In this document: in pieces, positions 17,375-26,818 of the stretch | Layout of the letters: each line of letters opens with the position of its first letter | Numbering within the stretch: position 1 is the first letter of the stretch | From: Mycolicibacterium litorale | GTDB taxonomy: Bacteria; Actinomycetota; Actinomycetes; Mycobacteriales; Mycobacteriaceae | NCBI GenBank assembly: GCA_002007745.1 | Contig: CP019882.1 | Span: 5,456,001-5,520,000, forward strand | DNA: 64,000 nt | Direction of reading: 5' to 3' | The notes under the pieces: generated by a model | The model's database searches: none | What the model was told of the DNA's origin: nothing | What the model saw: the letters and a program-made list of their open reading frames with translations, nothing else | Position numbers and translations under genes: made by a program

Positions 17375-19705
17375 ATGCCGAGTTTCGGCGGCGAGCTGCT
17401 CACCGCGGCGGTCGCGGGGGCCGAATCCTCCCCCGACGCGCTTCGTCACGTCGCCGAGCTGCCGGCGCGCCAGGCGCAGACCGCCGACTGGCCGGGTTGG
17501 GCGCACCCAGATGTGCTCCGCGCGTTCCATGATCACGGAATCAGCCGCCCGTGGTCACACCAGCTGCGGGCGGCCGACCTGGCGCACGACGGCCGTCATG
17601 TCGTGATCAGCACCGGCACCGCGTCGGGAAAGTCGTTGGCGTTCCAATTACCGATCATGGATGCCCTCGCGCGTGATCCGCGCGCGCGGGCGCTCTATTT
17701 GTCCCCAACCAAAGCCCTCGGTCACGACCAATTGCGCGCCGCCCATTCGCTGACCACCGCGGTCGGTGCGCTCAGCGATGTCGCGCCGACCTCCTATGAC
17801 GGCGACCCCCACCGAGGTGCGCAGATTCGCCCGTGAGCGGTCCCGGTGGCTGTTCTCCAACCCCGACATGATCCACCTCTCCCTGTTGCGCAATCACGCC
17901 AAGTGGGCGGTGTTCCTGCGCGGGCTGCGCTACATCGTGGTCGACGAATGTCACTACTACCGTGGCATTTTCGGATCGAATGTGGCCATGGTGCTGCGCC
18001 GGCTGCTGCGCCTGTGCGAGCGTTACGCGCCGGGACGGGGACCGAGCCCGCTCCCCACCGTGATCTTCGCCAGCGCGACCAGCGCGGCACCCGCCGAGAC
18101 GGCCGCCGACCTGATCGGTCAGACCGTCACCGCGGTCACCGAGGACGGATCGCCGCAGGGCGCCCGCACGGTGGCGCTGTGGGAACCGGAACTGCGCACC
18201 GATCTGCTCGGCGAGAACGGCGCCCCGGTACGGCGTTCGGCCGGTGCCGAAGCCGCCCGGATGATGGCCGACCTCGTCGCCGAGGGGGCCCGGACCCTGA
18301 CATTCGTTCGGTCAAGGCGCGGTGCGGAGTTGGCGGCGCTCGGCGCGCGTGCCCGGCTGGACGACATCGCCCCGCAGCTGCGTGACACGGTGGCGTCCTA
18401 CCGGGCGGGCTACCTCGCCGAGGATCGCCGTGAACTCGAGCGCGCCCTGGCCGACGGTGAGTTGCGCGGGCTCGCCACCACCAATGCGCTCGAACTCGGC
18501 ATCGACATCGCCGGACTGGACGCGGTGCTGCTCGCGGGCTTCCCGGGAACGGTCGCTTCGTTCTGGCAACAAGCCGGCCGTTCCGGACGGCGCGGACAGG
18601 GCGCGCTGGTGGTACTCGTCGCGCGCGACGACCCGCTGGACACCTACCTGGTGCACCACCCCGAGGCGCTCCTGGACAAACCGGTGGAGCGGGTCGTCAT
18701 CGATCCCGCCAACCCCTATGTGGTGGGACCCCAATTGCTGTGTGCCGCCACGGAGATGCCCTTGGACGAGGCGGAGGTGCGGCGCTGGGAGGTCGAGCCG
18801 GTCGCCGCGGAGTTGGTCGACGACGGCCTGTTGCGCCGGCGCGGCGGCAAGTACTTCCCCGCCGCCGGGCTGGATCCGCATGCGGCCGTGGACATTCGCG
18901 GCTCCGCGGGTGGCCACGTCGCGATCGTCGAAGCCGGCACCGGCCGGATGCTCGGCAGCACGGGGGCGGGTCAGGCGCCGGCCACCGTGCACCCGGGGGC
19001 GGTGTACCTGCACCAGGGTGAGAGTTACGTGGTGGACTCGCTCAACCTCGAAGACGGGGTGGCGTTCGTGCACGCCGAAGATCCCGGGTACACCACCTTC
19101 GCCAGGGAGGTCACCGACATCACGGTGACCGGGCCCGGCGAGCGTGGCCACTACGGTGCGGTGACGCTCGGTCTGGTCCCGGTGTCGGTGACCCACCAGG
19201 TGATCGGCTATCTGCGCCGGCGGCTGTCCGGCGAAGTGATCGACTTCGTGGAACTCGACATGCCCGAACAATGTCTGCCCACCACCGCGGTCATGTACAC
19301 GATCAGCCCGGACGCGTTGTCGGCCAGCGGAATCGAGCTGACGCGAATCCCCGGCTCACTCCATGCGGCCGAACACGCGGCAATCGGGCTGCTGCCGCTG
19401 GTGGCCAGTTGCGATCGCGGCGACATCGGCGGGCTGTCCACCGCCGTCGGCGCCGACGGCCTGCCCACCGTGTTCGTCTACGACGGGTATCCCGGCGGCG
19501 CCGGGTTCGCCGAACGCGGGTATCGCCTGGCCAGCACGTGGCTGGGTGCCACCGCAGCAGCGATCGAGGCGTGTGAATGTCCGCAGGGCTGTCCGTCGTG
19601 CGTGCAGTCCCCAAGTGCGGCAACGGGAATGATCCGTTGGACAAGTCCGGCGCGGTGCGGGTGCTCAACCTGGTTCTCGCTGCGTTGGCCGGAGGCCGTG
19701 CCTGA
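17375..19705 (+). CDS. DEAD/DEAH-box helicase with C-terminal DUF1998 and tetracysteine site, frame interrupted twice
   Basis: Ortholog of Rv3649, in the SF2 clade of MrfA/SftH (3'-5' DNA translocases with a zinc-binding C-terminus linked to DNA repair). Motif I is GTASGKS, motif II is VVDECHYYRG, motif VI includes QQAGRSGRRGQG. The C-terminal cysteine site reads CECPQGCPSC and then CVQSPKC after repair. As sequenced there are two breaks. At the C5 run 17806-17810 the frame ends at 17836, while DNA-coded homology continues in another frame (TPTEVRRFARERSRW). At 19609-19612 one missing C turns SPKCGNGNDPLDKSG into noise running to 20009. Restored length is about 776 aa, ending at TGA 19703-19705. 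Confidence 0.85.
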
Positions 19706-20018
19706 TCGTCGGCCGACCGACCCCTCGAACGGTCTGCCGACGACTACCGACACCCCAGCCTGCGTGCTGGTTGGCTGCCCCGCGCTGCTGGAGGCGTGTG
19801 GCGGCGTGACTACGCTGCCTGCGACGAACGGCCGGACAACTCGATCCGTTGCCAATCCCGACGGGTCGGGCGTAGGCGAAAAATACCCAACCGCAACGAC
19901 TGACGCAAGGAAATCGGCCCCGCAGGGCCGAGCCGGCCCGGGTCGAGCGACCTCTACCTGCGGATTCCGTCCCCGCCGTCGCAAGGTGGCCCGCAGCGAA
20001 CGCCGTTAAACTCCCCGC
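19706..20018. other. intergenic region after the helicase
   Basis: 313 bp with no supported gene. The long frame running through it is the frameshifted tail of the helicase. A GGCCCCGCAGGGCC palindrome near 19917-19930 could be a weak terminator without a T run. M. tuberculosis has PE33 (Rv3650) at this place; nothing PE-like is present here. Confidence 0.5.
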
Positions 20019-21029
20019 ATGAACCACGACTGGCTGCTGGTGGAGACACTCGGCGCCGAACCCGTGGTCGTCGCGCAGGGGCGGCAGATGAAGAACCTGG
20101 TGCCGCTCGGGCTGCAGTTGCGCCGGAATCCGCACCTGGCAGCGATTCAGACCGCGATCGCCGAGACGGTGAAGACCGGTAACAGCCTGGCCAGCATCAC
20201 GCCGAAGAGCGATCGGGTGATTCGTACCGAGCCGGTACAGATGTCCGACGGCCGCATGCACGGCGTGCACGTGTGGATCGGGCCGGCGGGCGCGCAACCG
20301 CCGGAACGGCCGACGCCTGGGCCGCTGAAGTGGGACATGACCCTCGGCGTGGCGACCGACACCGTGGAGTCACTGACCAATGCCGGTATGGACCCCACGC
20401 TGGAGCCCACCCATGGCCGGGCCTTCGCCGAAGACCTGCCCGCCCGCAGCTTCAACCGCGACGAGGCCAAGGTCCTGGCCCTGATGATCGACGCGGCACC
20501 GGGGCGGACCTATTGCACGACTTGGAATTTCACCGACCAGCAGGGCGGCCTCATCCGGGCCGGGTTCGTGGCCCGCACCGCGCTGGAACTTGCCGAGGAC
20601 GGTACCGAGCATGTCATCGCGCGGGCGATGAACCTGCGCTGTGATCTCGACGAGTCGGCGCTGCCGCCCGATCATCTGGCGCAGCGGATTCTCGCCGGTC
20701 TGTCCCAGCCCGGTGTCTACCGGGCGCTGGTCGATCTGGGGACCTGGAAGCTGCTGAAGTGGCTCGACGAGCCGTGCCCGCATTACGACTGGCGGCAAAG
20801 CGTTCAGTTCCACCCCGACGACCGCGACGTGCTGATCCCGATGACCGACGAGTTCGAAACCGGCAGCACCAGCCGGGTGCTGCGGTTGCCAGGAACCGAT
20901 GGCGGCTGGGTTCCGATGCATGTCTCGGTGAACCGCATCGAGGTGGACAGTGGCGTCTTCGCCGGGCTGATCACGGTGCGGCTGCCGACCACCGCGGAGT
21001 TGGCCGAGGCCGACCTCCGGCACAGCTGA
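20019..21029 (+). CDS. Rv3651-like PAS/GAF-domain protein
   Basis: 336 aa, soluble. It matches Rv3651 of M. tuberculosis, a three-domain protein whose domains resemble PAS and GAF sensor folds (DUF5593/DUF5628). Landmarks are MNHDWLLVETLG at the N-terminus, KWDMTLGVATDTVE near residue 108, and RTYCTTWNFTDQQGGL near 168. No enzymatic motif. The ligand is unknown. It stands convergent to the Tad pilus operon, as in M. tuberculosis. Confidence 0.85.
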   Translation: MNHDWLLVETLGAEPVVVAQGRQMKNLVPLGLQLRRNPHLAAIQTAIAETVKTGNSLASITPKSDRVIRTEPVQMSDGRMHGVHVWIGPAGAQPPERPTPGPLKWDMTLGVATDTVESLTNAGMDPTLEPTHGRAFAEDLPARSFNRDEAKVLALMIDAAPGRTYCTTWNFTDQQGGLIRAGFVARTALELAEDGTEHVIARAMNLRCDLDESALPPDHLAQRILAGLSQPGVYRALVDLGTWKLLKWLDEPCPHYDWRQSVQFHPDDRDVLIPMTDEFETGSTSRVLRLPGTDGGWVPMHVSVNRIEVDSGVFAGLITVRLPTTAELAEADLRHS

Positions 21030-21034
21030 CATCG

Positions 21035-21403
21035 TCAACCCCGGACCGGACCGGCGCGCGCCTTGGCCTGGGCACGGCCGCCCGTCAGGCCGCCGGTGAC
21101 CACGTCGATGGTGACGACGACGTCGAGGTCTTCCACCGTGCAGGCGCTCAACGTTGCGCCCACCGCACGGCTTACCCCGGCCGCCTCCCGACACGCCGCG
21201 GCCGAACCGCCCGGCAACCAGATCGCCGCGGCGAGGGCGGCCAGATCGGCGGCCGCCTGGGCGCGGTGACGTGCGACCACGGCGCTGCCGAGATGGACAC
21301 CGCCGAGGGTGACGGCCACCAGCACGACGATCAGCACGGCGGCCAGGACGGTGGCGGCGCCGCGGTCATCGGCCCGGTTCGGTGACCGCGACCGAGTCGG
21401 CAC
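21035..21403 (-). CDS. TadE/pseudopilin-type secretion protein (Rv3654c-like)
   Basis: Last gene of the tad operon. A short basic N-terminus and DDRGAATV precede a membrane helix (LAAVLIVVLVAVTLGGVHLG), then a periplasmic-type region rich in alanine. This matches the Rv3654c class of flp-locus pseudopilins/secretion helpers. GTG at 21403 is the first plausible start and overlaps the upstream gene by 38 bp; the exact start is uncertain. Confidence 0.65.
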   Translation of the reverse strand: MPTRSRSPNRADDRGAATVLAAVLIVVLVAVTLGGVHLGSAVVARHRAQAAADLAALAAAIWLPGGSAAACREAAGVSRAVGATLSACTVEDLDVVVTIDVVTGGLTGGRAQAKARAGPVRG

Positions 21404-21695
21404 TGATGACGATTCCGGGGAGCAGCCGGGAGCGTCCGCGCACCGTGGCGACGACGAAACCACCGTCGCGTCGCAACGCCAGGGTCGCGTTCGCGGGGCC
21501 GACGCGGCGGGCGGCGGCGTCTGCGCCGGTGTCGTCGCCGCGCGCGGCCAACCGCGCCGCTTCCCGAGCGGCGTCGATACAGCGCACCTGCATGGCCATC
21601 GCGGTGAGCCCCGCGGCGCACAGGACGAGCACGACCACCAGCGCGGCGATCGCCAGCGCCGCCTCGACCGTGGGGAAACCACCGTCATCGGTCAG
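21366..21695 (-). CDS. TadE-like minor pilin (Rv3655c-like)
   Basis: 109 aa. The N-terminus DDGGFPTVEAALAIAALVVV has the pseudopilin layout: a glycine, then glutamate at +5, then a hydrophobic helix. A short C-terminal beta region follows. It is likely processed by the prepilin peptidase and incorporated at low level into the pilus. No ATG/GTG/TTG start fits. The only start that keeps the operon spacing is CTG at 21695, forming a CTGA overlap with the pilin stop. CTG use or an undetected indel are both possible. Confidence 0.65.
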   Translation of the reverse strand: MTDDGGFPTVEAALAIAALVVVLVLCAAGLTAMAMQVRCIDAAREAARLAARGDDTGADAAARRVGPANATLALRRDGGFVVATVRGRSRLLPGIVISADSVAVTEPGR

Positions 21696-21895
21696 ACGTT
21701 GGTGTTGAGCGCGCGGTTGATGATGTTGGTCAGGGCGCCGACGATCGAGTCGCCGGTGACCACGCTGTAGAGGATGGCGCCGAATGCCGCGGCGGCGATC
21801 GTGCCGATCGCGTATTCGACAGTCGACATCCCTGACTCGTCCACGGCCGCAACCGCGAGCCGCACCTTCAACTCTCGAAAGATGTTTGTTAGCAA
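21692..21895 (-). CDS. Flp-type pilin (Rv3656c-like)
   Basis: 67 aa, the major pilin candidate. The cleavage motif is G|MSTVEYAIG: glycine at residue 22 and Glu at +5 of the mature form, followed by the hydrophobic helix IGTIAAAAFGAILYSVV. It ends in NIINRALNTNV. This is the size and pattern of mycobacterial Rv3656c (DUF4244). It is exported and assembled by the TadA/B/C products upstream. Confidence 0.85.
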   Translation of the reverse strand: MLTNIFRELKVRLAVAAVDESGMSTVEYAIGTIAAAAFGAILYSVVTGDSIVGALTNIINRALNTNV

Positions 21896-21910
21896 GATAT
21901 TTCCCTTCTT

Positions 21911-22486
21911 TCACAGGATCCCTGACGTGAACACGTCACCGGCCAGGCCGGCTACGACCGGCACGATGCCGACGCAGACGAATGCGGGCAGGAAGCACAG
22001 GCCCAGCGGACCCGCGATCAGCACCGAGGCGCGCTCGGCTGCGGCCGCCGCGGCATGGCCGGCATCCTGCCGGGATGTTTCGGCCAGCTCCGCGACACCT
22101 CGGGCCAGTGCGCTGCCCGAGGACGCCGACCGACGAGCCAGCCGGGCCAGCGCCTCGATGCCGTCGTCCGTCGAGCCGGCCGGGGGCGACCAGGCGGTGT
22201 CGGGATCGCCACCCAGCGCCAATAGCTCGGCAGCCCGCCGCAGCACCGTGGCGAGGCGGGCCGGGGCCGATGGTGCGGTGGCGGCGGCCGCCGTCGACAC
22301 CGACATCCCGGCGGACAGGCACACGGCGAAGACGTCCAGCGCGGACGCGGTGGCCAGCGGATCACCCTCCTCACCGCGGCGCACCGCGCGCTGCACCGCG
22401 GTCACCGATCGGGTACGGCGCAGCACGCCGGCCGGTCCGGGTGCGACCAGCAGCGCGACGGCCAACAACAGCGCCGCGCCGCTCAT
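21911..22486 (-). CDS. TadC-like pilus assembly membrane protein (Rv3657c-like)
   Basis: 191 aa from the ATG at 22486. Membrane helices lie at both ends (LLLAVALLVAPGPAGVL and LIAGPLGLCFLPAFVCVGIVPVVAGL), with the T2SF/GspF-type cytoplasmic domain between them (ALDVFAVCLSAGMSVSTA...). It is paired with TadB as the inner-membrane platform of the Flp system. The start overlaps the restored TadB stop (ATGA). Confidence 0.82.
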   Translation of the reverse strand: MSGAALLLAVALLVAPGPAGVLRRTRSVTAVQRAVRRGEEGDPLATASALDVFAVCLSAGMSVSTAAAATAPSAPARLATVLRRAAELLALGGDPDTAWSPPAGSTDDGIEALARLARRSASSGSALARGVAELAETSRQDAGHAAAAAAERASVLIAGPLGLCFLPAFVCVGIVPVVAGLAGDVFTSGIL

Positions 22487-23264
22487 GACACCAGCCGATC
22501 GGTGATGCGGTCCGCCCACAACAGTCCCCACACGCCAAGACGACGCCGGTGACCAGCAGCCAGCCCCCCGCCCCACCGCCGCACAGGAATCCGATCGGAT
22601 GCGCTCCGATCAGCTCGCCGAGCAGCACACCGAGTACCGGCAGGCCGGCGAGAATGGCGGCCGTGGCCCGGGCACCCGCCAGGCCGGCCGCCACGCGAGC
22701 GGCGAAGCGCTGCCGTTCGACGATGTCACGCTGGGCCGCCCGCATCAGGGCGGCCATCGCGAGGCCGTGCTCGGCAGCGAGTTGCCAACACACCGCCAGA
22801 CGCTCCCACTGGGCGGATATCGAGGAGCCGGCGGTCACGGCCCGCAGGCCGCCGGCAACGTCCGCGCCCAGCCGGGCCCGGGCCGCCACCGCGCGCAGGG
22901 TGTCGCCGATCGCGCCGGCGGACTCCGCGGCGGCGGTGCCGACGGCTCGCACCGGATGAGCACCCACCCGCAACTCGCCGACCAACGTCTCCAGCGCGGC
23001 CGCCAGGGCCTCACCGTCTTGGCGCTGTCGCCGGTGACGCCGATGACGGCGGCCTCGCAATGCCGCCGTGGCACCCAGCACGGCCAGCGCGAGGACCACT
23101 GCCGGCGGTAGGAGAACCGCGGCCGCCGCGGCAGCCGCCAGCCAGACCGGTAGGCGCACCGGGTTTCCGGGTGCCGCCGTCGGTGTGAGCCGCCACCGCG
23201 GCGGCGGTGGTGCGATCAGCAGTGCCCCCGCCAGGAGCGTGGCCGCCACCGGGATAGCACTCAT
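22483..23264 (-). CDS. TadB-like pilus assembly membrane protein (Rv3658c-like), C-terminus frameshifted
   Basis: N-terminal membrane helices (IPVAATLLAGALLIA; WLAAAAAAAVLLPPAVV), then a T2SF domain (ALETLVGELRVGAHPVRAVG...) and a C-terminal helix pair. The start at 23264 overlaps the TadA stop. As sequenced the frame leaves homology after VVLAC and runs to 22371. Adding one G in the CCCC run at 22526-22529 gives CGGLLWADRITDRLVS and a stop that overlaps the tadC start, restoring the normal operon junction and about 260 aa. Confidence 0.82.
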
Positions 23265-24421
23265 CGCCGTTCGCCGATCAGGTTGCGCAGCCGCGGATGG
23301 CCGGTCTCCCGACCACGGTCGACGTGCCAGGCGGTGACAGCCTGCACCAGACCGGTGTCGGCCCGGCACAGCACGGCGATCTCGGTCAACCGGCGCAGGC
23401 CGTCGCCGCCGCGTCCGACATGCACGACGACGTTGACCGCGGCCGCCAGTTGGCTGTGCAGTGCCGCGCGGTCGAGGCCGCCGAGCGCGGCGAGTGCCTC
23501 CAGCCGGGCCGGGACTTCCGCGGGGCTGTTCGCGTGCACCGTGCCTGCGCCGCCGTCATGGCCGGTGTTCAACGCCGTCAGCAGGTCCACGACCTCGGCG
23601 CCCCGCACTTCCCCGACGACGATTCGGTCCGGTCGCATCCGCAGGGCTTGCCGCACCAGGTGACGCATCGTGACCTCGCCGGCACCTTCGACGTTGGCGG
23701 CACGGGCCACCAATCGCACCAGGTGCGGGTGCGGCGGCGACAGTTCGGCGGCGTCTTCGACGCAGACGATCCGTTCGGTCGCCGACACCGCACCGAGGGC
23801 GGCCGCCAACAGCGTTGTCTTGCCCGCGCCGGTGCCGCCGCAGACCAGGAACGCCAGCCGGGCCGCGATGATGTCGGCGAGCAGTTCGCCGGCCTCGGGG
23901 GTGATGGCACCGGCCGTGATCAGTGCTTGCAGGTCCTGGGTCGCCGGGCGCAGCACCCGCAGGGACAGGCAGGTGCCTGCGGCGGCGACCGGCGGCAGCA
24001 CCGCGTGCAGACGCACCGAGAATTCGCCGGTGCCCAGTCCGGTCAGCTGGCCGTCGACCCAGGGTTGGGCGTCGTCCAGCCGTCGCCCGGCGGCCACTGC
24101 GAGCCGTTGGGCAAGACGCCGGACCGCGCCTTCGTCGGCGAAGCGCACCGTCGTCAGCCGCAGCCCGTCACCGTCGTCCACCCACACCGCATCCGGGGCG
24201 GTCACCAGTACGTCGGTTGTCCCCGGCGCCCGCAACAGCGGCTCCAGGATGCCGGCCCCGGTCAGCTCGGTCTGCAGGACCCGCAGGTTGGTCAGGACCT
24301 CGGTGTCCCCCAGCACCCCGTTGGACTCCGCTCGGATGGCGGCCGCCACCGCGGCCGGGCGCAGCGAGGAGGACTCGGCGGCCAAGCGTTCGCGTACCCG
24401 GTCGATCAGGGATTCGCTCAT
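23261..24421 (-). CDS. tadA: TadA/VirB11-type pilus assembly ATPase (Rv3659c-like)
   Basis: 386 aa. A secretion ATPase that powers Flp pilus assembly at the inner face of the membrane. Walker A is CGGTGAGKTTLLAAAL, the Asp box ERIVCVEDAAEL, Walker B RPDRIVVGEVRG, and the His box TGHDGGAGTVHAN. The N-terminal domain holds TTDVLVTAPDAVWVDDG. Start at ATG 24421 (MSESLIDRVRE), overlapping the restored stop of the upstream gene. Upstream in-frame sequence is the out-of-frame tail of ssd. Confidence 0.9.
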   Translation of the reverse strand: MSESLIDRVRERLAAESSSLRPAAVAAAIRAESNGVLGDTEVLTNLRVLQTELTGAGILEPLLRAPGTTDVLVTAPDAVWVDDGDGLRLTTVRFADEGAVRRLAQRLAVAAGRRLDDAQPWVDGQLTGLGTGEFSVRLHAVLPPVAAAGTCLSLRVLRPATQDLQALITAGAITPEAGELLADIIAARLAFLVCGGTGAGKTTLLAAALGAVSATERIVCVEDAAELSPPHPHLVRLVARAANVEGAGEVTMRHLVRQALRMRPDRIVVGEVRGAEVVDLLTALNTGHDGGAGTVHANSPAEVPARLEALAALGGLDRAALHSQLAAAVNVVVHVGRGGDGLRRLTEIAVLCRADTGLVQAVTAWHVDRGRETGHPRLRNLIGERR

Positions 24422-25484
24422 GCGGCCCGGACCGCAGCCTCGGTGGGCAACAGCTCGAGCACCCGCCGGGCGGCCGCCCCAGCGGGGACCGCCGACGCAG
24501 GTGCAGCCCGCCGCGTTCGAGACGTTCGGCAAGCATCGGTTCGGGTCGCATGGCGGCGAGCAACGGCAGGCTGGTCACCTCGGCCACCTCCGCCGCGCGC
24601 AGTCCGCCCGGGGACGGCCCACGCACCACCAGGCCGAGGTTCGGATTGAGGGTGCGCAGTACCGGCACCGCGGCGGCCGTCGCCGCGATCGCCCGCACAT
24701 CGCAGGTGGCCACCAGCACCACCAGGTCGGCCGAGTCCAGCGCGCTGGCCGCGGCCGAAGTCATTCGCCGAGGCAGATCACAGATCACATTGACTCCGCC
24801 GCGCCGGCCCGCGTCGAGCACGGCTTCGACCGGCCCGGCATCCAGCTCGTGGCGGTGCCGGGCACCCGAGAGCACGCTCACCCCGCGGTGGTTGGGCAGC
24901 GCGTCGCGCAGCGCCGGCCAGGCCAGCCGGCCGCCCTGCAAGCTCAGGTCCGGCCAGCGCAGGCCCGGCGCCGACTCGCTGCCCAGCAGCAGGTCGATGC
25001 CCCCGCTCCAGGGGTCGAGGTCGACGAGCAGCGCGGCGCTGGCGGCCTGGGCCAGGGCGACCGCGAACGTCGAGGCGCCCGCTCCGCCACGGCCACCGAG
25101 GACCGCGACCACCCGCCCGGCCCGGGGCTCGTCACGGGCGGTGTCAGCGGCGTCGGAGACCACGCGCACCAAGTCAGCGTCCTGCGCTGGAAGGGTGCAA
25201 ACATGCTGGGCGCCAACGGCCATCGCGGCCGACCACGTCGACGGCTCTGGTTCGGTGGCCGAGATGAGGATGACCCCGGCACGCCGGGGCAGGCCCGCAT
25301 CGCCGAGCCGACGGGCCGCGGCCTCGTCGAGCATGATCGCGAGGGCGCCCAGCCATGCCTTGCGGGTGAGCGGTTCGACCCCGGAGACCCGGCGGACCCC
25401 GACCGCCGCGGCAACCCGATCGGCTTGCTCACGCAAGTCGGCGTCGGCGACGACGGTCAGGACGGCGCCTGGACTGTTCTTCAC
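24418..25484 (-). CDS. ssd: TadZ/CpaE-like septum-site-determining protein (Rv3660c-like), C-terminus frameshifted
   Basis: First gene of the tad operon. It is a MinD/CpaE-family ATPase with a receiver-like N-terminal domain, and its deviant Walker A is GGRGGAGASTFAVALAQ. Rv3660c of M. tuberculosis is reported as a septum-site regulator; TadZ relatives position the pilus machine. GTG start at 25484 (VKNSPGAVLTVVADADL). Homology stops at HLRRRSPLG. Adding one G at the CCCC run 24477-24480 gives AAARRVLELLPTEAAVRAA and a stop overlapping tadA (ATGA). As read, the frame runs on to 24168. Confidence 0.82.
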
Positions 25485-25588
25485 AACGCCCACCGTGCGG
25501 TGGCCGGACCCGTCGCGCCAGGCACCGCAGGCCCACCTGGGGACGAAGGCGGCTCTGGGGATGAACCGGGGAATCCACACCACGACAA

Positions 25589-25632
25589 CCAGCGATCCCG
25601 GCAACTTTTCTCAAGTTTGCCGGGATCGCTGG
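25589..25632. promoter_or_regulatory. 16-bp perfect inverted repeat in the tad operon leader
   Basis: CCAGCGATCCCGGCAA (25589-25604) and its exact inverse (25617-25632), 12-nt loop. It lies between the 6C RNA and the ssd start. On neither strand is it followed by a clear T run. It could be a leader hairpin, a second terminator or a protein-binding palindrome. Confidence 0.6.
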
Positions 25633-25644
25633 TGAACTTACTGC

Positions 25645-25739
25645 AGAAAAGGGACGACCCCCGCCAGGGGGGAGGAGGCGAGGGTCGTCGTGTATCAGCC
25701 CCGGGGGTCGGGCTGATGCACACCCGGCATAAGCCGAGT
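25645..25739 (-). ncRNA. 6C small RNA (B11/ncRv13660c family)
   Basis: About 95 nt. Two stem-loops carry C-rich loops, the hallmark of 6C RNA. Hairpin 1 is TCAGCCC/GGGCTGA (25716-25695) with CCCCC in the loop. Hairpin 2 is GACGACCC/GGGTCGTC (25689-25653) enclosing a run of six C, followed by CCTTTTCT as terminator. The upstream promoter is TATAGT (25752-25747) with TTGCGC (25777-25772), 19 bp apart. The place, between the Rv3660c and Rv3661 orthologs and on the Rv3660c strand, is that of B11 in M. tuberculosis. The C-rich loops are thought to pair with G-rich mRNA sites. Confidence 0.9.
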
Positions 25740-25746
25740 AATGCTT

Positions 25747-25777
25747 ACTATACACACGAGAACGCCGGCCCGCGCAA
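25747..25777 (-). promoter_or_regulatory. promoter of the 6C RNA
   Basis: -10 TATAGT at 25752-25747 and -35-like TTGCGC at 25777-25772, spacer 19 bp; start near A25739. Read-through could also feed the tad operon, whose first codon is about 255 nt further on. Confidence 0.55.
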
Positions 25778-25899
25778 GTGTTGTCGCCACTTAGAAACCA
25801 TGTATTCGCTGTGAAAATGCAGGGTATGACACGTGGCGTGGCCTGCCACTTTGTCGTCGTCGTCAGTTCCGCGGGGGCCGCAGCCCTATCCTGGGTGCT

Positions 25900-26757
25900 G
25901 TGACCGTCCCCGACTCGGGCGCCAGCCGGCTCATCGATCCCCGACTGCGGCCGGCACCGGGTGCCCCGTCCCCGACCGCGGCGTTCTTCGACCTGGACAA
26001 GACCGTCATTGCCAAGTCAAGCACGCTCGCTTTCAGCAAACCCTTCTTCAATCAGGGGCTGCTCAACCGCCGCGCGGTCCTGAAGTCCAGCTATGCCCAG
26101 TTCCTTTTCCTCATGTCGGGGGCGGATCACGACCAGATGGACCGGATGCGGTCCTATGTCACCGCGATGTGTGCCGGCTGGGACGTGGAGCAGGTCAAGG
26201 CGATTGTCAACGAGACGCTGCACGACATCGTCGACCCGCTGGTGTTCGCCGAGGCGGCCGACCTGATCGCCGACCACCGCCTGTGCGGGCGCGACGTCGT
26301 CATCGTGTCCGCCTCCGGTGAAGAGATCGTCGCGCCGATCGCGCGGGCGCTCGGGGCCACCCACGCGATGGGAACCCGGATGGTCGTCAAGGACGGCAAG
26401 TACACCGGTGAGGTTGCTTTCTACTGTTACGGCGAGGCCAAAGCGGCAGCCATTCGCGAGCTGGCCGCCCTCGAGGGCTACGCCCTGGAACACTGCTACG
26501 CCTACTCCGACTCGATCACCGATCTGCCGATGCTGCGCGCCGTCGGGCACCCGAGCGTGGTCAACCCGGACCGCGCCTTGCGCAAGGAGGCCGCCGCACA
26601 CGAGTGGCCGGTGCTGACCTTTTCCCGGCCGGTGCCGTTGCGCGACCGGATCTCGACACCGTCGAGCGCGGCGGTGGCCACCACGGCTGCGCTCGGGCTG
26701 AGTGCATTGGCCGCCGGAGCGTTGACCTATTCGGTGTTACGGCGGTTGTCCTTCTAG
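25900..26757 (+). CDS. HAD-superfamily (SerB-like, subclass IB) phosphatase, Rv3661-like
   Basis: 285 aa. HAD motif I is AAFFDLDKTV, motif II VVIVSASGEE, motif III includes GEAKAAAIRELA, motif IV YAYSDSITDLPML. The family includes phosphoserine phosphatase and lipid-phosphate phosphatases. The C-terminal hydrophobic helix (TTAALGLSALAAGALTYSVL) suggests membrane attachment, so a lipid-linked substrate is possible. GTG start. It lies between two small RNAs, with the same order as Rv3661. Confidence 0.85.
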   Translation: MTVPDSGASRLIDPRLRPAPGAPSPTAAFFDLDKTVIAKSSTLAFSKPFFNQGLLNRRAVLKSSYAQFLFLMSGADHDQMDRMRSYVTAMCAGWDVEQVKAIVNETLHDIVDPLVFAEAADLIADHRLCGRDVVIVSASGEEIVAPIARALGATHAMGTRMVVKDGKYTGEVAFYCYGEAKAAAIRELAALEGYALEHCYAYSDSITDLPMLRAVGHPSVVNPDRALRKEAAAHEWPVLTFSRPVPLRDRISTPSSAAVATTAALGLSALAAGALTYSVLRRLSF

Positions 26758-26783
26758 CGTCCAATCCGTTGCCATTTAGACCC

Positions 26784-26812
26784 TTGCTGTGACGGGAGTC
26801 ACGTAGTACAAA
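26784..26812 (+). promoter_or_regulatory. Ms1 promoter
   Basis: TTGCTG (26784-26789), 17-bp spacer, TACAAA (26807-26812). Predicted start about 26819, which with the terminator gives a transcript of about 302 nt, the known Ms1 size. Confidence 0.6.
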
Positions 26813-26818
26813 GGAATC

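Noticed and set aside
20019..21029. Possible PE/PPE gene at the Rv3650 position
   Set aside because: No PE or PPE N-terminal motif in the region after the helicase; the next gene is the Rv3651-like protein.
23297..25814. Long rightward frames over the tad operon and the 6C RNA
   Set aside because: They run opposite to TadA/Ssd, which have clear ATPase motifs, and through structured RNA sequence.
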